From Schizochytrium sp. TIO01 (taxonomy: Eukaryota > Sar > Bigyra > Thraustochytrida > Thraustochytriidae), in NCBI GenBank assembly GCA_004764695.1, contig SMSO01000037.1, positions 1,917,747 to 1,981,746 on the forward strand: DNA of 64,000 nucleotides. The letters run 5' to 3'. The notes under the pieces are model-generated. The model did not search any database. It was not told the origin of the DNA and was given only the letters and a program-made list of their open reading frames with translations. Position numbers and translations under genes: made by a program. Positions within the stretch are counted from its first letter, which is position 1, and the number at the start of each line of letters is the position of its first letter. This document shows, piece after piece, positions 32,556-44,882 of this stretch.

Positions 32556-34619
32556 TTTGAACCATTTTCACGCCTTCGTTATATCTCTTTCCTTTTCTTT
32601 TAGCTCCTTCGCTTATCGTCCACTCGATACTCAAGTGAACCGAGTGTGTACGTGCGTGAGTGCGTGCATTCCATTGCAATGTTAACAAACAGTTAGCTCG
32701 GGCTGCGTTTGTGTTTTGTCAATATATATGCACCCTATTTCACCTCTTCACTCTTGCCATCTCTCTTTCTTGTTCTTGTATGTTCTCAGCTTGTCTACCT
32801 GTTTGTGGGGTCTTGGGCCCTCCAACAGAGTAAATCTGTCTTGCTTCTCCTGGTCTTCGTGCTATTAACTCTCATACTATTTTTGGACCCAGCTGCCGAG
32901 GTAGCCTGCCTTCGAGAACAGTATGTGAAGAGCTCGGTCATTCACTTTAGTGGTGTTTGCATATACTACTTGATTAACATATCTGAACTGATCAATTTAA
33001 ACCGGTTGTACTTATGGTTAACAAGCTCCCAGGGCAATCGAAAATGATAGCTCAACTCCAGTTTGCGTAGCGTCGCTTTGGCTTTACATAGTGTTCTGTC
33101 AAAGTAGAGAGTTCACTAACGCTTCTAACGCTACCGTTCTCCTTTCTTCTAACGAAGTAAGTCTTTTTCCAGTTTGGTGCTGTTAGCCTCTTTTGCTCTG
33201 TTCCATTCCTATAACTCTGTTCAGGTATAGAAAGTAAAACCTTTGGTTATTATTTCACTATCATATTATGTTCTTATGTTTTATTTTTTAAATAACTAAA
33301 ACTTTAAAAATAAAAAACCTATTTAGAAATGAAAACAACGACCATCACAAAATAGCTTTCTTTATTCAAATAAAAAAATTGATAATGTACTACTACTACT
33401 AAAAGAGCAGAAATAAAATAGAACATTAAAAAATAAAATAAAAAATATTTATAATATCAAAGAATGAAAGGGTTAAGAGCAAAGTTTTGGCAAGAAATAA
33501 TGTTGATAATCTTTAGGACAAGGTATTAAGTATTTATGAAATTGCGTGAACACGATCTTTTTCGAACAAAAACCACAATGAGACGCAACACAAGAGTGTA
33601 ACTAGTGATATCTCCCCTTCATCTTAAGAACTTCACAGATTATAATATGTTGGCTTTCATATCAACATACAATCATACTATGGGACAGTACTTCTTCGTC
33701 AAGTACTCTTTCGTCAAGGTGCACAAAACATGAACATATCATTATTGCTGAGCAAGCCGTAGGACTTTAGATCACACTCAGCAGATATTTGTTCTATCAA
33801 AAGATCAAAATTAAAATTACAAACAAGGTAAACAGACTATTAACTATAACTGTCCAATCAATCCCATTGATATTTTGCAATATTAGATTTCATATTTTCA
33901 ATGTATAAAAGTAGAAACACACGAATCTAGGCAATCATCAACCATGCTTGCCCAAACAGAGTTGAAATAAAGACAACTATAATTAAACTAATTCAACGAC
34001 AGTTACAAAGTTTCCAGCAATTTATTAACCTGCTTTCTAAAATGAAGCAAAGAGATATGTCAAACCACCTTTTCCAAACCATAAGTCATATACTCTAGCT
34101 TAAGAAAGGGAACTAAAGTGCATAAAACATTGTTGCGCGAATATTAACGTAGGACTATTTTTACAGTAATAGATTGTTTCATGTCAAGTTTTTACGCGTT
34201 ACCTTCATGTTACCCTCTCATTAGCAAAAGATATACTGACCTTTCCTACAAGTAGACTCAAAGTTTGCTCTATCTGAAAGTGCGAAAAGAGAGATCAAAA
34301 AGGCCTCTTCACTAAAATCTCCTAACAAACACAGTATTGCTCGTTCCTGAATGATTTGTACTCAGGTCGAACGGTACTAGTATGTCCATCTCTACACATG
34401 CAATTCACAAATTCTGATCATTTAATGAATAAAATACAAGTCCCATTAAACAATCAGGACAACAAGGGGCAAAACGAGAACTCTGAAGAGGAGGGATCTT
34501 GTTTAGAGAGATTTAAATTTGAGAGAGTAACAAAAACACGACTACAACGTTGCACTAGGCTGCAAAAAACGAAGAGAATTGTTGGGTGTAAATGTTTATC
34601 GGGTTAGCTTAGCATGAAT
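32556..34619. other. AT-rich spacer between convergent RPS15A and ATP1
   Basis: A pyrimidine-rich 3' flank to about 32800 is followed by very AT-rich sequence (33250-34600). There are no credible genes, no tRNA-like pattern and no long repeats. Confidence 0.5.
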
Positions 34620-36281
34620 TTAAGCAAAGGTGGCGGAGAACTCATCGGCGGCCTTCTTGAGGGAGGCCTCAATGTTGGCGTCGAGGGCCTTCTTGGTCTT
34701 GATCTCCTCAAGAACAGAGGCGTAGTTGGCCTTAACGTGCTTGAGCCAGCCAGCCTCGAACTCACCGACGCGCTTGAGGTCGATGGGGTCAAGGTAGCCA
34801 CGCACACCGGCGAAGATAACAACGACCTGCTCGTGGACAGGCATAGGCTGGTACTGGCCCTGCTTGAGGAGCTCCTGGAGGCGGGCACCACGGTTAAGCT
34901 GGTGCTGGGTGGCGGCATCGAGATCGGAACCGAACTGAGCGAAGGCAGCGACCTCACGGTACTGGGCAAGCTCGAGCTTGATGGTACCGGCAATCTGCTT
35001 CATGGCCTTGATCTGAGCGGCGGAACCGACACGGGAGACGGAGAGACCGACGTTCACGGCGGGGCGGATACCCTGGTGGAAGAGCTCGGCCTCGAGGAAG
35101 ATCTGGCCGTCAGTGATAGAAATAACGTTGGTGGGAATGTAAGCGGACACATCACCAGCCTGGGTCTCAATCACGGGGAGGGCGGTGAGGGAACCAGCGC
35201 CGAGGTCGTCAGAGACCTTGGCGGCACGCTCGAGGAGACGAGAGTGCAAGTAGAAGACGTCACCGGGGTAAGCCTCACGGCCGGGGGGGCGGCGGAGGAG
35301 GAGGGACATCTGACGGTAGGCAACAGCCTGCTTGGTCAAGTCATCGTAGAAGATGACGGCGTGGGAGCCAGAGTCGCGGAAGTACTCACCGATGGTGGCA
35401 CCGGAGTAGGGGGCGAGGTACTGGAGGGGAGCAGAGTCGGAGGCGGTGGCAGCGACGACAATGCTGAAGGGGTCAGCGCCGTGCTCCTCGAACTTGGCGG
35501 CGATCTGGGCGACGGTGGAGCGCTTCTGGCCGACAGCGACGTACACACAGTAGAGCTTCTTGGCCTCATCAGCCTCACCCTCGTTGAGGGCCTTCTGGTT
35601 GATGACGGTGTCGACGGCAATGGCGGTCTTACCGGTCTGACGATCACCAATGACGAGCTCACGCTGGCCACGGCCAATGGGGATGAGGGAGTCGACGGCC
35701 TTGAGACCAGTCTGCATGGGCTCGTGCACGGACTTACGGGAAAGAATACCCGGGGCCTTGACCTCGACACGGTCGCGGCGGTCACCCTTGATGGCGCCCT
35801 TGCCGTCGATGGGCTCACCGAGGGCGTCGACGGTGCGGCCGAGGAGGTCGCGACCGACGGGCACGTCGACGATGGAACCGGTACGCTTGACGACGTCACC
35901 CTCGAGGATGAGACGATCGTTACCGAAGATCACAACACCAACGTTGTCGTTCTCAAGGTTGAGAGCCATACCCTTAATGCCAGCGTTCACGAACTCAACC
36001 ATCTCACCGGCCTGGACCTTGTTGAGGCCGAAGACACGGGCGATACCGTCACCAATGGTGATGACGTGGCCAACCTCGTCAACAGAGACACCGGAGCTCT
36101 CCTTGTTGTAGCTGGAGATACGGTCCTCGAGGATGCTGCTGAGCTCAGCGGCGCCGACGGAGAAGGAGCGGGCACCGTTGAGGGCGACCTGGGTGCGGGC
36201 GAGCTGCACACCACCCTTGGCGAGGGTGGCGCGGGTCGCGAGCCGCGAGGCGGCCATAAGACCACGGCGTGTGAAGCTCAT
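34620..36281 (-). CDS. ATP1: Mitochondrial F1 ATP synthase subunit alpha (nuclear-encoded)
   Basis: The alpha subunit forms the non-catalytic nucleotide sites of the F1 hexamer. The product has 553 residues and starts with a mitochondrial presequence of about 40 residues, [20 protein letters not shown], ending near ARSFS. Conserved blocks are [20 protein letters not shown], the P-loop GDRQTGKT (212-219), [34 protein letters not shown] and the signature [17 protein letters not shown]. The length is normal and there is no frame break. The gene is very C/G-biased at third positions, which also leaves a long empty frame on the other strand. The stop is TAA at 34620. Confidence 0.98.
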   Translation of the reverse strand: MSFTRRGLMAASRLATRATLAKGGVQLARTQVALNGARSFSVGAAELSSILEDRISSYNKESSGVSVDEVGHVITIGDGIARVFGLNKVQAGEMVEFVNAGIKGMALNLENDNVGVVIFGNDRLILEGDVVKRTGSIVDVPVGRDLLGRTVDALGEPIDGKGAIKGDRRDRVEVKAPGILSRKSVHEPMQTGLKAVDSLIPIGRGQRELVIGDRQTGKTAIAVDTVINQKALNEGEADEAKKLYCVYVAVGQKRSTVAQIAAKFEEHGADPFSIVVAATASDSAPLQYLAPYSGATIGEYFRDSGSHAVIFYDDLTKQAVAYRQMSLLLRRPPGREAYPGDVFYLHSRLLERAAKVSDDLGAGSLTALPVIETQAGDVSAYIPTNVISITDGQIFLEAELFHQGIRPAVNVGLSVSRVGSAAQIKAMKQIAGTIKLELAQYREVAAFAQFGSDLDAATQHQLNRGARLQELLKQGQYQPMPVHEQVVVIFAGVRGYLDPIDLKRVGEFEAGWLKHVKANYASVLEEIKTKKALDANIEASLKKAADEFSATFA

Positions 36282-38282
36282 TGTTGAGTTCTGCTTGTTC
36301 TACGTCGCAAACTCCTGCCTGTTCGAAATCGCGTTATGCGTTCAATTGAGTGAGTGGGTGTTTTCACAAGGTTCACATCCAAACGAATCTCGGTTAGTTT
36401 ATCTATCTCTCCCTTTCTTCATCATCATTTCCAATCCAAACATCGCACATTTGCCTTCCTTCCCAAGTACTCCATATATAACGATGAATATATACGAATA
36501 CTTAAGGGATGGATGGATTCATATCATAGTGAATATCATATCCAGTCTCACAGCATGGTGGTTATGCATGCACACATTCACATTGCACTCCGGGCATGAA
36601 ACGAAAGCCACCTTAGCGTAGCTCCGCAAACCTTGTCCGGCATCCCTTTCCCACGCCCGTGCCGCCCAAATATGCGCTCTCTGCAGCACAAGTCATGAAT
36701 CAACGCAAGATCCAAACACGCTGGCCACAAACACATAGGAGCTAAGCAGAGAAAACCCTATCTAGTACTAAGGCGAGCGAAGAGCAGCAACGAGCGGCTC
36801 CGGGCGAATGAGAGCGAGGAGACCGGGCTTTACCACCGGGAGGAGCTCGAGGGCTACGTGGAGAGAGTGATCAGCGCATTTGAATCAAGCCGCGAGAGCG
36901 GAAACAGCTGCCTCCGCCCCGTCTACCTGTCTATCCATATCTGTGTCTATCCACTCCATGCATGCATCCAGCCATGTGCCGCATGCGCTCATGCACGCGG
37001 GCAAGAACAAGTCGGAGACCGGGAGGCGCGTTGAGATCGACCACAGCGCAGGTCCACACGAACCTGCGCCCGCAGAGCGTCTCGCGCGGGCATCGCGCCG
37101 CAGACGGACGTACCTGTGCAGCGCTAAAGAGAGAGATCGGCGTCTGAGCGGCTGCCGCGACAGCCGCAGAGCAGCAGCGCCCCCCCACTGCGCTACTGCG
37201 CTCTCCTAGCCTCACTGCGCCTTTTTCTCCTCTCTCTCCACTGGCATTTTTAAAGTTTACCCGAGTCTAGGTCAGAGATTCGCCGTCTCCTACGGGGCTC
37301 ATTGCAGCGCTGTTTAGCCGCCAGTGGGGCCAGAGAGGAAAAGGCGAAAAGATAGGGGGGGGCAGCTGAGTCAGAGGGATTCGCCGGGAGTGGGCGAGGG
37401 GCAGTGTGCGCCTGCGAAGATGTGGCGACGGCAGCACGAAACGCCCTCATAATGATAGGCAGCGGTAACCCCGGGCAGTCGGTAGATTAAGCGCCAGCAA
37501 TAAGGATTCCGGTAAGCCTCGGCCTAGGCGCAGTGGGGGTGGGGCACGCGGGGACTCGCCGCCAATAGCAGGAAGGAGGGGCCTGCCAGGATAGCCGGGG
37601 ATCGGGAGCCGCCCAAAGGCGGGCAAGCAGGCCCCAAGGGGGGCAGGCGGGGAGTTGGCGGCAAGTGGAGGATTACGTGGAGAGGCCGCGATCCGCCGCC
37701 TGCGTGGGAAGGGTGCGAAAGAAAGGCGCCCGAGGCCGCGCGGGAGCGCCGCTGGGCCCTCCGGCGGGCCCCCGCCAAGGCGAAGAAGGCCCAGGCCCTC
37801 CGGCGTGGGCCTCGCCGGCGGCTGAGCGCGCTGCCTGCAAATCGCGCGCCGCAGCCTCCCTCGCAGCGCGCTGCAAATCGCTCGAGCTCTTGCAGTGCTT
37901 GCCGCGCCCATAGGAGTCGCCTATGCGCTACTAGCAGCTCCTGCTGCTCCCCGCAGCGCACGGATCGACGCGTAGCGTTACGGAAAGATAACATTGGAGC
38001 ACCGCGGCTTTGTGAGCGCAGGAGGGCAATGCTATGATGCGGTAACGATGTGGCGGGGGCGCTGGGTCTGGGCCTAGAGGGCGGTAGCGAGGCTTAGTGC
38101 CACGTAATGAGTAGGTGATATGGGAGGAGATGCGGCGGATTGATTGATGACAAGGACTGCACATGCATGTGCGTGGCATTGCGTGGCGAGCGAGAACTGG
38201 GGCTGAGGACGGTGACGGCGAAGAGCAGCGGGCCAGGGCCCGGCTTTGGGCCAATTTTTGTCGAAATTGGCGGCCTTGGCGC

Positions 38283-38312
38283 AGGGCTTGGCTTGGCTTG
38301 GCTTGGCTTGAG
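38283..38312. repeat. TTGGC pentanucleotide microsatellite
   Basis: About five perfect units of GGCTT. A related TTGCC array lies at 38931-38953. Confidence 0.8.
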
Positions 38313-39106
38313 ATGGATGATGCAATCCGAAGCGCGCAGTCAGGTGCAGACGGGGTGGAATACGGGATACTGGTAGAAGTCATTAGGAGCGGGGGTCCTA
38401 GTGGGCATAGGGATTCGGCTAGAGGGGGTGTACATGAGGAGGATTGTGTAGAGTCCTTCTGGGGGCGCTGTGGTAGTGTATCCGATAGGGGGGAACTAGC
38501 AGTGCTTTGGATATTGCAAAACTGTAAACTGAGTATAAATAAATGAATGAATCACTAAATCAATAAACAAAAGATTAAATTAATTAGGATAGGCTTTGAT
38601 GATGATAATTTGCAATGAAATTGCAATGAAACAGTCAATGATAAGTGAAGAAGGAGCAGACAACGAGCGATGGTGCGATGAGGAAGGACTTAGACAATGG
38701 ACCAACCTTGGATGAATGTAGTAGATCAGCACGAAGGAGAGCATATGGGGCTGGTTTATCGTACGTGTGCGCAGTGGCGAGACAGTGCAAACGAAGAAAG
38801 AAGCCAATTGTGATGCAAGCAGCTCTGGCTAGCTAGCTAGAGCAGTTAGTAATTTAGTCAGCTTGCTCGAGCATATCACCGACGATGATAGGCCTTGTCT
38901 AGGTCGACTAGGAGCTAGCAGCGAAGTACTTTGCCTTGCCTTGCCTTGCCTTGGTCTGCTCTGCTTGGCTGCTCGCTCTGCAGAGCTTGCTTTATTTCAT
39001 CGTGCAGGAGTCGGAAGCTATGTTGGCAGCGACTGGCGAGTAAGCAGCTGAGCGAGGTACGAAGCAACGCAGGAAATGCAATAGAGGCTCCATTTTGCAA
39101 GAAGTT

Positions 39107-39165
39107 AGTGCAATGCAGTTCAATGCAATGCAGTGCAATGCGATGCGATGCGATGCGAGGCAATG
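39107..39165. repeat. Degenerate GCAATGC/GATGC short tandem repeat
   Basis: Alternating GCAAT and GCGAT pentamers, for example in the GATGCGATGCGATGCGAGGC stretch. It is simple-sequence DNA. Confidence 0.7.
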
Positions 39166-40915
39166 CGATAGAAATGTAGTGAACCTGTAGCCACTCATAG
39201 CGAAGAAGCCATCGTAGATAGAGAAGTGTAGGAACAGTAGCACTGCCGCGGAAGCTGCTGCTAGTGCTCTTGCTATTAATGATGGTGAGGTTAAGCTGCC
39301 AACTTGGTGAGAGAGTGATGATGTGAGTAGTTTCGTTAGATCTGGCTGACAAAGAAATGGATCTAAAGGGAAATGGGGGTGCCGCGAAGGCGCCGAACAA
39401 AAGAGGTGGTTAGATCAGGCTGCCGTAGGTAATGCATTGGAGGGAGGCAGCGAAGGGCGTAGCCAGTGCCAGATTACATCATTACATCTGTCTGCTAGAT
39501 ATATTCCTAGGTATGCACCGTACTGGCAGTAGCGGCTGCTGCTGCTGCCGCTCCACTACAGTTCACGACACTGCTCTAGACCTCCTGACGTGAACTCAAC
39601 CACCACTGTCAAGGCTCACGTGGCAGAACGATCAGCGAAAAGATCAATCGATGGCTACTAAATTGTATTGTATACTCAGACGATGGTTTTTTGCTTGGAA
39701 ACTAGTGTAGCGGAAGACTAGCGACACAGAACGTAGCATGACCTAAAGGGATGCCTTCCTGACGTTTCTCGCCCTCACTCATAATGTAATATTAATAGCA
39801 TTCAGGATATATGAGCTACCACTATTACTATCTACCTAACCTACCTACCTAGCTAGCTAGAGGGAGATTCACTTTCGATGGGTTTCTCGATGGAAGATAA
39901 CGCAAGAGTTCACAACACACTTGCTGCACTACATCCGTAGTAACACCCTGCTAGGTCTCCATTTACTAGGTTTAAGACTATTATTAATTACTTGGTCAAA
40001 TAGCTAGCATAGATGACTATGGCCAAGAAATTAAGGTGTGGAGAATTGATCTTAGCTTTTGCAAACACTAGTCCGCTGAAGAAGATCCGCAACAAGACCA
40101 CAGTTCAAGCGTTTGAGAATATAATATCCATCTAATATTCATTTTAAAGCTATGCACATTATTTGCACAAATTCGCTAATCATCGTCAGAACAATGAGAC
40201 TTAGTCATCAAAACAGAGTTGTTTAACAATGCAAGTTTGACTTTTGCAAAGATATCGTTCGCGCATAGTAAACCAGAATATTGTATAGATTTCCCTTGTT
40301 TGGGTCTGTCAATTTTAGTTGAAGGTTGTCAAGCTAGTAAACAAGGACCACTTTCAAAGAAGCTATTCTTAGGTTTAAGTTTGGCTGTGATGACCAAAGA
40401 AATTATCACAACAACCTTCGTTTAGCCATGCACCTATTACACCAAACTTTTTGCATTTTGTCCATTGATTTCACAAACAAAGAAAAAAGAAAGCAATGCG
40501 TGTGTTGACCAAGCCATGTGGATGGACTTCATCATAATAGAAAGGTAAGCCAGTTGTAGCCTGTTCTGTCATACATAATGTAACCGAATCCCAATAATAA
40601 ATCGCCAACAATGAAAAGATATCAGGAACACCCATGCATGTTGGCTCAAAATGATGAACAGAAGCTTGAAGCAAAAGAGTAGAGAACATGCATGAATTAT
40701 TATTATTAAGAAAACAGTTTCTTTTTCCTTTCTTTTAAAAAATGAAGACGAGAATTAAACTGAGGCCACTTGCCAACAAATTGTATTCACAAAACGAAAT
40801 CACCTCCTCCTACCTTGACGAGAAGAATCATGTTGTCAGAGAGAGTTTTTCAGGAAGGAGGAAGATGCTCAATTTGCGAGGCGCGAAGGGACACCCCAAA
40901 CGCACAAAACAATGA

Positions 40916-42061
40916 CTACGGAATGCCGCTCTCAAGATCAACAAGTACAGGGCGTGCACTGGAGGCCCAGGACTGTAAAATCTTCATAGAACGCGGGTTG
41001 CAGGCTAACATGTGGACAAGATTCACGCGAGCAGAGTACAAAACGGTGCCAAAGTCAAGAATTGTTGCCTTAGGATTTGCAACGCGAAGCTCCCGCCAGG
41101 CTGCAAGAACCAAAGTCATACCTGCTGTGCAGACGCCTGTGAAAGTGCGTATTCCGATTTCTGTCTCTGCCTGTTGGCTTGAGGTGCTTGTAACACTCAG
41201 CTGGCCCCTCGAACCTTCGATTAAATTCACAAAACCCTGCATAGCATCAATTTGTACTGCCCTTGCGATCTGCACTTGCTCCGAAGCGAAACTTGCATTC
41301 CGCGCAGGATACGCAGAAGGGTCCACTAGTGTGCGTTGCTCACTGTCGAATGCAGAAATGTGCAAAATATGCAAATGGCACAGCACAATCGCTGTCATGT
41401 TTACCGCAACCGCCCCAAAAAGAATATCCTCCTCCTGCATACCCTTCACCACCTCAGGCGCATCGCGAGCCACAGTGACGGCAACACGGAGACCAAGCAT
41501 ACCAGCGCCCCTGAGGTCCGTGGTGGGGTCGTCGCTTTGGAACCCGAGGCGTTTCCAGGCCTCGGTCTTGCGCTTGAAGCCGATAGGCGACTCGCCTGGC
41601 ATGGCGAGCTTCCAGAGTTCCTGCAGCAGAGCCATATCTTCACGCCGCGTACCGTCGAACTCCATCGCAGTCAGCAGCGCAATTGAGCCAAGTGCCTTCT
41701 TTTCAAAATCCTGAACGCCTGAGCCTAGCACCAGGCGCCACGAGGGCTCTGGTACGCGGACCAAGAAGGCCAGCGGACACAATCGGTCGGCACATGGTTG
41801 GCAGAGACCCTGACTACCATCAAGAGGGAACTCCGGAAGACCACGCGTGCGCTTTTGACGTCTCCAAGCACGATTGAGACTCCGCTCGCGAACGATGTCC
41901 ACGCTGGGCGCCATCGATGAAGACGAATTAAACTTGGTGCCGCTGGTTCCATAGAAGAGATCCTCGTCCTCGGCATCATCTACCTCAGCATCCACGTACC
42001 CACGTACGAAGATACGCGGTGGGTCGCGCCCACGCTCGGGAAGTAGCGCCTCGCGCTCCAT
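40916..42061 (-). CDS. ELMO-domain (CED-12/ELMOD family) protein
   Basis: ELMO-domain proteins act with small GTPases; ELMOD members are GAPs for ARF/ARL GTPases. The ATG at 42061 gives 381 residues. Residues 1-80 are acidic then basic and probably disordered. The ELMO domain spans about 120-300. Its core motif at 164-190 reads KRKTEAWKRLGFQ, then DDPTTDLRGAGMLGL; the Arg at 184 sits in the RG position that is catalytic in ELMOD GAPs. There is no PH domain or DOCK-binding extension, so this is the short ELMOD type rather than full ELMO1. One hydrophobic stretch (FGAVAVNMTAIVLCHLHILH) is most likely a buried helix of the domain. Confidence 0.85.
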   Translation of the reverse strand: MEREALLPERGRDPPRIFVRGYVDAEVDDAEDEDLFYGTSGTKFNSSSSMAPSVDIVRERSLNRAWRRQKRTRGLPEFPLDGSQGLCQPCADRLCPLAFLVRVPEPSWRLVLGSGVQDFEKKALGSIALLTAMEFDGTRREDMALLQELWKLAMPGESPIGFKRKTEAWKRLGFQSDDPTTDLRGAGMLGLRVAVTVARDAPEVVKGMQEEDILFGAVAVNMTAIVLCHLHILHISAFDSEQRTLVDPSAYPARNASFASEQVQIARAVQIDAMQGFVNLIEGSRGQLSVTSTSSQQAETEIGIRTFTGVCTAGMTLVLAAWRELRVANPKATILDFGTVLYSARVNLVHMLACNPRSMKILQSWASSARPVLVDLESGIP

Positions 42062-42238
42062 GGATACACCTTGAAGCTATCGGATTTCACGCCTTGCAGG
42101 TCTGCTGATGCTCGAATTCTGCTTCTTGAAACTTGCAAAAACAGTGTCTTGAGCAACTTTGATAAATTACGCATAATAATATGAAGAATAGCAAAGATAT
42201 AGAATCATTATCCAAGGCACCTTGATCCAAACCCTCAG

Positions 42239-42457
42239 ATGCTGCGCCTCGAAGCCGTGAGCTTTGGGGAAACAACGAAGAGTGGCCACTTAGTCTGCGT
42301 TGTCGAGAGCAGGAGCAAGGTTTCCACGCCTCGTGGATTTGTATTGCAGGGTACGGCTGCAGTCGTGAGACTCGAAGCGAGAAAGGTTTTCACGAGAAAA
42401 CTTTGGACGAAAGGAAAAAGGGCCCACATATTTTCACAAGACAAAGTATATTACTAA
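42239..42457 (+). CDS. Possible small protein or first exon, unknown
   Basis: The ATG at 42239 opens a 72-codon frame (MLRLEAVSFGETTKSGHLVC, later RLEARKVFTRKLWTKGKRAH). GC content and third-position use are higher than in the flanking DNA, which suggests coding. It starts 177 bp from the ELMO gene in head-to-head orientation. Near its end AAA|GTATATTACTAAT could be a donor with a branch-like TACTAAT. No domain is recognised and chance is possible. Confidence 0.3.
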   Translation: MLRLEAVSFGETTKSGHLVCVVESRSKVSTPRGFVLQGTAAVVRLEARKVFTRKLWTKGKRAHIFSQDKVYY

Positions 42458-42473
42458 TTCTTTTATAATATCA

Positions 42474-42568
42474 ATGACGATGGGTCTTGTGGTAAACCCG
42501 CTGTGTGGAGGCGCAGGACGAAAAGTCGTTGCGCGGTGGAGCAAACCTTTGGGCTTGGGAGACATTAG
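42474..42568 (+). other. Possible exon with an NAD-kinase/diacylglycerol-kinase-like GG motif
   Basis: From the ATG at 42474 or 42480 the frame reads MGLVVNPLCGGAGRKVVARW. NPxxGGxGRK is the nucleotide-binding GG motif seen in ATP-NAD kinase and DAG-kinase-like enzymes. The frame then meets CATTAG|GTAGGT, which could be a donor; an acceptor (TGTAG) follows at 42635. The rest of a kinase domain is not found nearby, so it may be a relic or a short spliced gene. Confidence 0.25.
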
Positions 42569-44882
42569 GTAGGTACCTAGGGATGACAACGCGCATGCTG
42601 GAGAGGCCTTGCGACTGGACATTGATTCGATGTAGACGTTTTGTTGTGTGGCTTCACGAGAAAGACTGGCACGATATGTTCACTTACTCGGCACAGGCCC
42701 TCCTGGATTGATTAGTGCAATAATAGAATTACATTTACAAGAAAAGCCTTTTTCAGAAGTGTCACGCACGCTGGCTTACAGAGTACAGTGGAGGTGGCCC
42801 AAGGGGAAGACACCCCTGAATGCAAGCGAAGAATTTCCAAGCTAAGGATTGCCAGCAGTTGCAGGAGCAAGTTGTAATCGAGACTTTGGAGAACCTTGAT
42901 ATGATGGACTGATTAATTCTGGGCAGTTACGGGTGAACGTACAATTTGACGAATGCTGGACCCGAACCATAGGCCGTTTCTCCAGGTGAGGTATCAAGGT
43001 GGTCCTTTCTAAGCTTTAGTAGTAGACTAGAACGTGTGTTGAAGATGAATACGAGTATTTTCATACTGGAGGAGATGAATATGGCGGAGAGTATGTCTTC
43101 ACCGAACAACAGCGTTGGGTTATGCAGAAGATTTCTATATTTTCTCCAAATGAATAATGTGCAAGGACGGGATAAGGTATCCTTAAACAAGCTTACCGGA
43201 TCATCTCTTGCGAATATGTGTAAACGCAGCCGCAAACATAGCATCTGCGTACACCAGCCAGCATAGGCAAGATTGGTACCACAGAATCTGCCACCTTATT
43301 AGTTTTCTGTAAAGATCGACCGCTCACATATTTGCTTGATTATCATACGTGACAACCTATTCGACAGACACAACATTGGACCCCTCCCTCTCCAACTACT
43401 TGAGTCTCGATGGTACGAATTTAAGTTCTAGACATTACATTCAATACATGCAAAGGCTACTAATGTTCTGCTTCCAAGATAAGTTATCCAGAGATATTCG
43501 AAGGTTATTTAGTAGTCATGAGTTTGTTAAATTGTGTTCACTTCTTTAAAATGTAGATAACAGTAAACTGGACAGCAACAGCACACGAAATGACGATTTC
43601 GATATAACTCGCTACCAAAAGAGTTACCATTCATGGCGAAAAGAAGTTTTTTTCAAATATAGTGTAGTTGCAAATATCATGGTGGAAGTATAAGGCCTTC
43701 AGTCGAAAATAACCAAACCTTTTATTCTGGATAATGTCAGGGGAAATGCACAAAAGGAAAAAATGAGCTACTTTTCATATCACTGTAGAACTTTCCTCAA
43801 GAACAAGCACCAAATATGATTCACTTCGTCCCGTTGCTTTAATCAAGTTCAATTGAGTAGATATTAGCTGTAAATAAAAAGGATCATCAGAAAGAATTTA
43901 CTCCAAGCATCTGTAGGGTCCCGCTAATAAGATTCGGAATGATCCATGTTAAGACACTTGAAAATGTGGTCGTGCGACGCTATCTGAACTTCGAACATAG
44001 CTGCGTTACGTTAATTATGACCATGTATGAGCACGTTAATTATAACACTTTGTGTCCCAGTTTACTTCAACAAGAGAGCGCTGACTTGCTGTCCATGAAA
44101 CGTTCTGTACACTCATACCCTCACAATTTAGTTGTTCTCTCTTGAAGCTGCTGCACTCTTTTCAGCCGATATGCAAGGTAGAACACGGTAGTAAATTGGG
44201 TCGACAACTAAAAATAATAGCGAACTCAGTAGACCAATTTTTCATTATTGATACAAGTAGGAAAAATAACTGAACAAGGTAATCTCCATAACAGTAGTCC
44301 CTGAATACATGCCTTTAATATGAAATAGTTGTCTAAAGAATAGTAGTTAAGAATGATCTAGGTCTGATATTTCGAATCATGTTTGATACCTAGCAGGGCT
44401 GAGATTCAAGATCTGTGATCCTTATATCGGGCCTGCATAAAACCAAATTCCACCCCGTTATTGTATCTTAAATGTTTGGTGCTCAGCTTGATGTCTACTC
44501 TAGTTTATTTATCTACGAATGTACGGAATTCGTTATTCTTAGAAGAAATTATGGCGATTGTGGGATTCACTGCGATCCTTCCCACCAGAAGACCACCATC
44601 TCAAGTTAAAATAGAACATAATGATATGTGCCTCATGGTAGTCCCACAACTTATATCTGGCTAGCACTAACGCCCGATTGCTACCGCACTTCCTAGTAGG
44701 AAATGAAAATCCAACTTTGACTCTAGCTAGAATATTCCGCTGTGAAGCAAAACATTGAAGCCTGGCTCTTCCTCCTGTCTACTTGAAGCACAAACCGCCT
44801 AGGTGGGTCCGAGAGGACTCCAACATTGTGGGCTGCAGACTTACTTCACCTAGAAAGTGCAACCTATTGAGGAAACCTCAAG

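Larger units (their letters stand above)
36282..40915. other. 4.6-kb gene desert: ATP1 upstream region, GC-rich block, microsatellites
   Basis: 36280-36800 is the likely ATP1 5' region. 36800-38450 is GC-rich with many overlapping frames on both strands; none shows a domain, and such frames are expected in GC-rich DNA. 38280-39180 holds pentamer and GCAATGC-like tandem repeats. 39800-40900 is AT-rich. No gene is supported. Confidence 0.45.
42062..44882. other. Spacer with a possible small gene at 42.2-42.85 kb, then AT-rich DNA
   Basis: 42062-42238 is a possible divergent promoter. Candidate coding pieces at 42239-42457 and 42474-42568 are listed separately. 42850-44780 is AT-rich with no credible gene. 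44780-44882 is the 5'UTR of the next gene. Confidence 0.4.

Noticed and set aside
34614-36287. A 557-codon open frame on the plus strand, antisense to ATP1
   Set aside because: It lies codon-on-codon opposite ATP1. ATP1 avoids TTA, CTA and TCA codons, so the in-register antisense frame has no stops. It is Gly/Leu/Asp/Val-rich with no domain, as such shadows are.
36880-38550. Many overlapping frames of 80-160 codons on both strands
   Set aside because: GC-rich DNA has few stops; none of the frames shows a motif, a signal peptide or consistent codon bias.
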